Of a stretch of 37,100 nt of DNA, positions 32,267 through 37,100 are shown in pieces. The position numbers were made by a program, and so were the translations under genes. The notes below the pieces were generated by a model, which saw only the letters and a list, made by a program, of their open reading frames with translations, searched no databases and was not told where the DNA came from. Source of the DNA: UBA10427 sp003500135 (GTDB lineage: Bacteria; Bacteroidota; Bacteroidia; Cytophagales; Cyclobacteriaceae). The stretch's first letter is position 1. Each line of letters begins with the position of its first letter. The DNA lies in assembly GCA_963966275.1 (NCBI GenBank), contig CAWZYQ010000022.1:1-37100 (forward strand), read 5' to 3'.

Positions 32267-33027
32267 AGATCATTATAATTGAAGACGAGCCTTTATCAGC
32301 CACCCGACTGGAAAAGATGGTTTACAGGGTGGATCGTGAAAGTGAGGTAATCGCCAAGATTCAATCCGTAAAACAAAGTATTGCATATTTTGATCAGTCA
32401 CCGCTTCCAGATCTATTGCTGTGCGATATTCAGCTGGGTGATGGTTTATCTTTTGATATTTTCGAAAATATTAAAATTGATTGTCCCGTGATTTTCACAA
32501 CAGCTTACGATGAATATGCCATTGAAGCCTTTAAGCTTAACAGTGTGGATTACCTGTTAAAGCCAATTAAGGAAGAAGCGTTGGAGAAGGCCTTAACTAA
32601 ATACCGGACGCTTTTTGGTAAACAAAACGCCCCTGATACCAAGGTGATTGATGAGATAAAAACGATGTTGGCCAATCCACCGCAAAAGTACAAATCGCGC
32701 TTTGTTGTGAAATTAGGCGAGCAAATCAGAATTGTTGAGCAAGATATGATCGCCTATTTTATGAGTGAACAAAAAGCGACCTTCCTGGTCAACAATGAAG
32801 GGCAACACTTACCGGTGGATCGATCCCTTGATCAATTGGAAATTGAACTTGATCCAAAAAAGTTTTTTCGTATTAGCCGGAAATACATCATTCACTATCC
32901 TGCCATTGACCGTATTACCGCTTATTCGTCAAGTCGATTACGGGTTTTTCCAAATTTTAAAACAAAGGAAGAATTGATCGTGAGTCGCGACAAGGTAAAC
33001 GATTTTAAAAACTGGCTGGAAGGCTAG
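32263..33027 (+). CDS. LytTR-family response regulator
   Basis: The 254-aa protein has a receiver domain (1-115) with acidic Glu7/Asp8, the phospho-acceptor Asp55 in LLCDIQLGDG, Thr79/Thr80 in IFTTAYDEYA and Lys100 in YLLKPI, then a LytTR DNA-binding domain (about 150-250; ends 'KFFRISRKYIIH', 'LIVSRDKVNDFKNWLEG'). It is the cognate partner of the kinase whose end it overlaps. LytTR proteins bind direct repeats upstream of targets; I could not find a convincing repeat near the TonB receptor. Confidence 0.9.
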   Translation: MKIIIIEDEPLSATRLEKMVYRVDRESEVIAKIQSVKQSIAYFDQSPLPDLLLCDIQLGDGLSFDIFENIKIDCPVIFTTAYDEYAIEAFKLNSVDYLLKPIKEEALEKALTKYRTLFGKQNAPDTKVIDEIKTMLANPPQKYKSRFVVKLGEQIRIVEQDMIAYFMSEQKATFLVNNEGQHLPVDRSLDQLEIELDPKKFFRISRKYIIHYPAIDRITAYSSSRLRVFPNFKTKEELIVSRDKVNDFKNWLEG

Positions 33028-33159
33028 GTTGAATCGGATTCATCTTACCATTATACTATCTTGTCGGTTTCTTCTATTATTTCGTCGATTTACTGATGAA
33101 GCAGGCAAACAGACCTCTACTATTGATGTTTATACAATAGTTAAAACTAAAATCAACTT

Positions 33160-33573
33160 GTGGGAACGACAAGACAAAAAATTAAAAGTGGCTTTTGCGT
33201 GTTTGACAGAAAAGGCAATGAGGCATTGATCATCGAAAGCATCAGGAATTGCATTCCTTTTGATGAATTTCAAAGGACTTTCAATACCGTAAAAGAACTT
33301 TATGTTGAAAAAGCATTTGACAAACTTATCTTTGACAAAAGGTCGTTAAGTGTTTTTGATCAGCCCAGCATGGAATAGTACTATTTGGATTGGAAACCTA
33401 AAATGGCAGATTTGGGTTTGAAGCAACATGTCAAAATTCTTCCCGAAGATCCATTGTTCAAAAATAGCGTTACAATAGGGGGTGAAAAAATTGCCAAAGC
33501 CACTCCGGAGGCTGTATATCATAAATTGTCGATCGAATATGCGAATGATATCGATGAAGCGATGCAAATGTAA
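33160..33573 (+). pseudogene. STAS-like protein gene broken by an in-frame TAG
   Basis: One frame from a GTG at 33160 to TAA at 33573 (138 codons) has one TAG at 33376-33378. Before it: IPFDEFQRTFNTVKELYVEK and KLIFDKRSLSVFDQPSME. After it: YYLDWKPKMADLGLKQHVKI and ILPEDPLFKNSVTIGGEKI. Related proteins known to me read MEW at this place, so the stop is probably a TGG-to-TAG change of a Trp codon. The N-terminus before 33160 is unclear, with stops in the same frame just upstream, so the 5' end may be damaged too. The family guess (SpoIIAA/STAS-like small Bacteroidota protein) is weak. It follows the LytTR gene by 132 bases. Confidence 0.6.
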
Positions 33574-33597
33574 ACAATTAAGCCTGAATCATTCAAG

Positions 33598-33622
33598 AGC
33601 ATTGGTGGGATACATCAATGCT
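33598..33622. terminator. Weak hairpin between convergent genes
   Basis: AGCATTG (33598-33604) pairs with CAATGCT (33616-33622) around an 11-base loop, in the gap between the pseudogene and the end of the ADP-ribosylglycohydrolase gene. T-rich sequence follows on the plus strand. A terminator role is plausible but not certain. Confidence 0.4.
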
Positions 33623-33631
33623 ATATCATTT

Positions 33632-35005
33632 TCATTCTCCTACCGGAATATACCACACGTTTTTTTCCAGATGTATTCCTCCATTCATTTTTTCCTGTAC
33701 TACTCGATCTACAATAAATACACCTTCTTTGGCCATTCGGTTAAAATTATCAATGGCCCTTGGAAAGTTTTGGCGGGTTCGATGAATATTATACTTATCT
33801 GAGAATTGGCGATTGAAAGTTTTTTCAATGCCTTCCTTTCCCAGCATAAAGCCGAGTAGTCCTCCCCAGGTGGCCGTGGGATTATCAGAATCCCACCCGG
33901 CCAATGAGCCTATTTTGATGGTTTGCTTAAAGTCGCCCTCTCCATAAAACCAACTTACCAGGCTTGCCGCAAAATTAATTCCAGCAGCATAGCAACCGTT
34001 GCAATATAAATTTCGGGAGGTCATGTCATAGCCATCTTGCTGCTCTACCTGGTATCTTTGATAAATTTCATCACGGGTTTGTTCCCATGGAATGTTTGCT
34101 TCGTATCGCATTTTGACGTAATCAAACATTTTTGCGGGATACAGGCTATCCGACAAATGCTCTCTTGCCTGGTTGGCCAGCCACTTTGTTTGCCAGTGCA
34201 TGGGTTTTGCAGTATCCACCTTTGAAGCCAAAGCATGCATGGTTACATAAAACTCACTGATCTCGGCCGATTCGTTTCTCGCAGTGGTTCGAATGGGAAG
34301 GTATGACAATTGCAACGCCAATTCGGGCCGGGTAGGGGCCATTAGTCCGAAAATCTCTGTGGTGAGTTGCGCATCGATCATTTCATACTCTTCATTCAAT
34401 TCCGGATCACTTGTTTCGGGTGGCAAAAATCCCTGTTTCATCAGGTCAAATGCTTTTTGATTGGATACCCACAGATAATTTTCTTCCTCCGGCCTGATAT
34501 GTCTAAGCCAGCCATTTCTGATTTGCTCTGCAGAAAGCTCTGGCGCCTGATTGGAGTACATAAGATGCTGGTACAAATATTCTATATCCGTATCGTCATC
34601 GGATCCCCATACTTCAGAGGGTACCCTGAATACGAAATCAATCGTAGGTGATAGATCACTTGGCTTGTCCCCACTCCAAATATTGGGCTGATCCGGTTTT
34701 CCCCAATCTTCCGAAGTATAAAATGGTCCGGTTTTTATATCCCCAATATTGCCAATCTTGTCCATTTCTGTTACGAGGCCTGTCCAGTTGGCAATGCACT
34801 GGCCCAGCCAGAAGCCATATAGTTTATTGTGGTATGATTTTCTGTCGATTACTATGTCAGACATATCGGGTTGATATGGCTTGTACTCAAGCAGAGAACC
34901 TGGTGTTGGATCGAGTGTTGAGGTTGACTTACCTTTATTTTCCACCTTACAGGAAAAGCAAGTTAATAACAGTACACTCAGGAAACTGATAAGCGTCTGA
35001 TTCAT
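33632..35005 (-). CDS. Secreted ADP-ribosylglycohydrolase-family lipoprotein
   Basis: I choose the ATG at 35005 (MNQTLISFLSVLLLTCFSC); the in-frame ATG 18 bases upstream would overlap the neighbouring gene. The signal and Cys19 suggest a lipoprotein, although the lipobox CFSC is atypical. The 457-aa protein has the PF03747 features: YGFWLGQCIANWTG (63-76), the acidic metal site DDDTD (136-140) and GWDSDNPTATWGGLLG near 380. These bind two Mg ions in ADP-ribosylhydrolases, which remove ADP-ribose from proteins or split related N-ribosides. An exported member cannot act on cytosolic proteins; a nucleoside-like scavenged substrate is possible. It follows an aldo/keto reductase gene by 11 bases. 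Confidence 0.85.
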   Translation of the reverse strand: MNQTLISFLSVLLLTCFSCKVENKGKSTSTLDPTPGSLLEYKPYQPDMSDIVIDRKSYHNKLYGFWLGQCIANWTGLVTEMDKIGNIGDIKTGPFYTSEDWGKPDQPNIWSGDKPSDLSPTIDFVFRVPSEVWGSDDDTDIEYLYQHLMYSNQAPELSAEQIRNGWLRHIRPEEENYLWVSNQKAFDLMKQGFLPPETSDPELNEEYEMIDAQLTTEIFGLMAPTRPELALQLSYLPIRTTARNESAEISEFYVTMHALASKVDTAKPMHWQTKWLANQAREHLSDSLYPAKMFDYVKMRYEANIPWEQTRDEIYQRYQVEQQDGYDMTSRNLYCNGCYAAGINFAASLVSWFYGEGDFKQTIKIGSLAGWDSDNPTATWGGLLGFMLGKEGIEKTFNRQFSDKYNIHRTRQNFPRAIDNFNRMAKEGVFIVDRVVQEKMNGGIHLEKNVWYIPVGE

Positions 35006-35016
35006 TGCTTTTAAAC

Positions 35017-35964
35017 TTACCATAAATCACTCATGGAATAAGGACTTCCTTTCGTGGTCCAGAAAGAGCCGGAAACATATCGCCTGTTTTTATCCAGTCC
35101 TTTAATCATTTCAATCTCTTTATCTGTTAATTCAATGTTTTGCGCATCAAAATTTTCTTTTATCCTACCCGGATTAACTGATTTGGGTATGACTGCGGTA
35201 TCTCTTGAAATCGCCCAACTGATTAAGATTTGAGCTGAACTTGCACCATGGTTATTGGCAATTTCCTTCAACACTCCGTCTTCAAGCAATACCGGTTCAT
35301 TTTCCTCTTTTAACCGGTCAGGTCTGTCTTTCGAGCCCAAAGGCGAATATGCCGTCACATGGATATTATTTTGTTTGCAGAACTGTAACAATTCATTTTG
35401 CGCCAAATATGGGTGCAGCTCGACCTGGTTCATTTCCGGGGCTATCTGAGCGTCTGCCATAATTGTATTCAGGTTTTTAATATTGAAGTTGCACACCCCG
35501 ATATGTTTTGCCAGGCCATTTTCCTTCAGTTTTTCCATTCCAGCCCAGGTTTCCTCAAGGGGTACGTTTTCCAACGTTTCAAACCCTTCCGGGGTTTTGG
35601 GGAATGAAACATCAGGCTTAAGGACTACCGGCCAGTGGATCAGGTAAAGATCGAGATAGTCGATTTGCAGATCAGATAGTGTATTTTCAATTGCTGGCTG
35701 GATAAGCTCTTTTTTATGTGCGTTGTTCCAAAGCTTTGATGTGATCCAAAGTTTTTCACGATGTACTATTCCTTGATTAATGGCATCGGTTATGGCCTGG
35801 CCTACCTCTTTTTCATTGCCGTATACCGGAGCACAATCAATATGACGATACCCGGTTTTTATGGCTTCCATTACGGCTTTATACACTTCACCGGGTTCCG
35901 ATTTCCAGGTGCCTAAGCCAAAAATTGGCATTTGATCCCCGTTTTTATAGGTTAACTTTTTCAT
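35017..35964 (-). CDS. Aldo/keto reductase (2,5-diketogluconate reductase-like)
   Basis: The 315-aa protein is a complete AKR barrel. The catalytic tetrad is Asp43 (HIDCAPVYGN), Tyr48, Lys77 (ITSKLWN) and His110 (LYLIHWP). MNQVELHPYL and AYSPLGSKDRP in the centre and IPKSVNPGRIKEN near the end are typical for NADPH-binding members of the AKR3/5 type. It reduces aldehydes or sugar ketones in the cytosol; the substrate is unknown. It is the middle gene of a three-gene minus-strand run, 42 bases after the second AKR. Confidence 0.9.
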   Translation of the reverse strand: MKKLTYKNGDQMPIFGLGTWKSEPGEVYKAVMEAIKTGYRHIDCAPVYGNEKEVGQAITDAINQGIVHREKLWITSKLWNNAHKKELIQPAIENTLSDLQIDYLDLYLIHWPVVLKPDVSFPKTPEGFETLENVPLEETWAGMEKLKENGLAKHIGVCNFNIKNLNTIMADAQIAPEMNQVELHPYLAQNELLQFCKQNNIHVTAYSPLGSKDRPDRLKEENEPVLLEDGVLKEIANNHGASSAQILISWAISRDTAVIPKSVNPGRIKENFDAQNIELTDKEIEMIKGLDKNRRYVSGSFWTTKGSPYSMSDLW

Positions 35965-36006
35965 TGGTTATCTTTTAATTTTGGTTGTAAAATCTCATTT
36001 GGTCCA

Positions 36007-36996
36007 TCAATTCCATTCCAGCGCTTTTCTTTCCTTCCAGTATTTTTCAACCGGATATTGCATTTCGGCTAACTTGTGCCAGTCCTCTTCTTTCATATCT
36101 ATTTTTGCTGCAGCAACGTTTGATTTCAGGTGCTTTTCATTTGCCGCCCCACTCAATACAATGTCTACAAATCCAAGTTTCATTACCCATGCTATGGCAA
36201 GTGCGTCAACTGTGGTCTGATACTCCGATGCCAGTTTTTGAAGCGCCTCATAATACGGCGCTGAAGAATTTCTACTCGTTAATTTTCCGTTGGCCAGCGC
36301 CTCTTTAACTATCACGCCCATGCCCTTTTTTCTGGCAAGTTCAAGTACCTGCATCACCTGATGCTCCAATAGGTTACATGTCGCCTGTACAGTATCGAAT
36401 AAAAGCTGATCGGAATTATCAATGGTCATGGCTTTTTCTAAAACAGCCGCTTGCTGTGGGCCACTTAGGGTAAGTCCAATTAAATAACCTCCATTTTTTA
36501 TTTTCCATAGCTCATCAATCACTTCACTATTTTCCAGTACGCCCGATTCGAATGTTGCACTATGAATTTGGTATAATTTCAGGTAAGGTTCCAAACGGGC
36601 CTTGCTTTCCGGCCATTGTTTTTTCAGGCGTTCAACGGTGTGGTCCTTAATTTCGTGCTTTTCGGCTTCTATTTGCCAGTTGGCCGTGTAGTAATAGCCC
36701 CATTTTGACCCGACCACTACATTTTCAGGGTGCGTACCCCCAAGCCAGGTTTTAAGGAATTCTTCCGCCTTTCCATAAGATTGAGCTGCATCAAAATAGG
36801 TAATGCCTAATTTATGAGCTTTTGTCAATACTTTATGGGCATGGGTTTCCATTTTAGAAACCTCATATTCACCATTAAGGTCTTCCTGATGGCCAAGATT
36901 GATGTAGCCCGGTCGGCCAAGTGCGGCCAAGCCGAGTCCTATTTTCGATACTTTCAGGTTTGTACTGCCGAGGTTGGTCGTTGGAATCAAGGTCAT
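36007..36996 (-). CDS. Aldo/keto reductase, YajO/galactose-dehydrogenase-like branch
   Basis: The 329-aa protein is a second AKR of a different branch: TTNLGSTNLKVSKIGLG at the start, FDAAQSYGKAEE with Asp69 and Tyr74, VVGSKWGYY with Lys98, and LYQIHSATFE with His145. It ends 'VDIVLSGAANEKHLKSN', the cofactor-phosphate contact region of this branch. Members oxidise or reduce sugars such as L-galactose or D-threo-aldoses. It is first in the minus-strand run toward the secreted ADP-ribosylglycohydrolase, suggesting a shared sugar-derived substrate; that is inference. The bases after 36996 to the window edge hold no other gene. Confidence 0.88.
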   Translation of the reverse strand: MTLIPTTNLGSTNLKVSKIGLGLAALGRPGYINLGHQEDLNGEYEVSKMETHAHKVLTKAHKLGITYFDAAQSYGKAEEFLKTWLGGTHPENVVVGSKWGYYYTANWQIEAEKHEIKDHTVERLKKQWPESKARLEPYLKLYQIHSATFESGVLENSEVIDELWKIKNGGYLIGLTLSGPQQAAVLEKAMTIDNSDQLLFDTVQATCNLLEHQVMQVLELARKKGMGVIVKEALANGKLTSRNSSAPYYEALQKLASEYQTTVDALAIAWVMKLGFVDIVLSGAANEKHLKSNVAAAKIDMKEEDWHKLAEMQYPVEKYWKERKALEWN

Positions 36997-37100
36997 GCTA
37001 CAAATTAAAACGGATGTAGTTCGATCGCAAGATTTGATTCATCTAACTATTCCTACTTTGTCAAGTTACACAATCTTGTTTTAAGTTCATCAATATTTGA

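Noticed and set aside
33029..33229. 66-aa plus-strand ORF directly after the LytTR gene
   Set aside because: It starts at a non-ATG codon, shows no family pattern and overlaps the better-supported STAS-like frame.
1..37100. CRISPR array, tRNA, rRNA, prophage or conjugative element
   Set aside because: No regular repeat-spacer pattern, no tRNA-like cloverleaf, and no integrase, capsid, relaxase or intact transposase was seen.

Overview
This window looks like an ordinary chromosomal stretch of a Bacteroidota bacterium, probably in or near the Cytophagales; that placement is an inference from gene content. The signs are a TonB-dependent receptor with an N-terminal CarboxypepD_reg-like domain, a LytS/LytTR two-component pair, many secreted proteins and lipoproteins with short N-terminal signals, a cry-DASH gene, a split HipA-type toxin, an ORF6N gene, and a few TAnnTTTG-like -7 boxes. 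I see no rRNA, tRNA, CRISPR array, integrase or intact transposase.

Layout. (1) 1-1240: a 3'-truncated ORF6N gene followed by about 730 bases without a credible gene but with several hairpins and short repeats. (2) 1244-1636: a minus-strand lipoprotein. (3) 1779-4632: a tight five-gene plus-strand operon (secreted NTF2-like protein, ankyrin-like protein, unknown 109-aa protein, YfiT/DinB-type thiol transferase, SAM methyltransferase). (4) 4665-6247: a tripartite hipB-hipS-hipT toxin-antitoxin locus with palindromic operators. (5) 6291-7802: divergent SGNH hydrolase and HAD phosphatase. (6) 7835-11397: a light-damage cluster of cryptochrome/photolyase, variant SDR and cry-DASH. (7) 11413-14874: M14 peptidase diverging from a class C beta-lactamase-like hydrolase. 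(8) 15002-18066: a membrane-anchored NTF2-like protein and an eight-heme cytochrome c lipoprotein with HEAT and TPR repeats. (9) 18188-21039: a minus-strand run of cytosolic BtuF-like protein, DUF71 ATPase, beta-propeller protein and MutT. (10) 21503-24148: GH3 lipoprotein with terminator, then a MITE-like element. (11) 24169-28253: small secreted protein, tandem FKBP lipoprotein, DHFR-like reductase, a YCII pseudogene, SIMPL protein and CrtA-like monooxygenase. (12) 28367-33573: TonB receptor, TPR protein, LytS kinase and LytTR regulator, then a second nonsense-interrupted gene. (13) 33632-36996: minus-strand run of two aldo/keto reductases and a secreted ADP-ribosylglycohydrolase-family lipoprotein.

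How the genes work together. The clearest systems are the hipBST-like module (repressor, antitoxin, kinase with start/stop overlaps), the photolyase-SDR-cryptochrome group, the B12-handling pair (BtuF-like plus DUF71) and the receptor/TPR/LytSR set. The points most worth follow-up are the hipBST-like locus with a Cys4 head on its kinase, the MITE-like element at 23968-24150, the photolyase that lacks the usual Trp beside FAD, and two genes each broken by one in-frame TAG. I did not find a convincing wholly new system.
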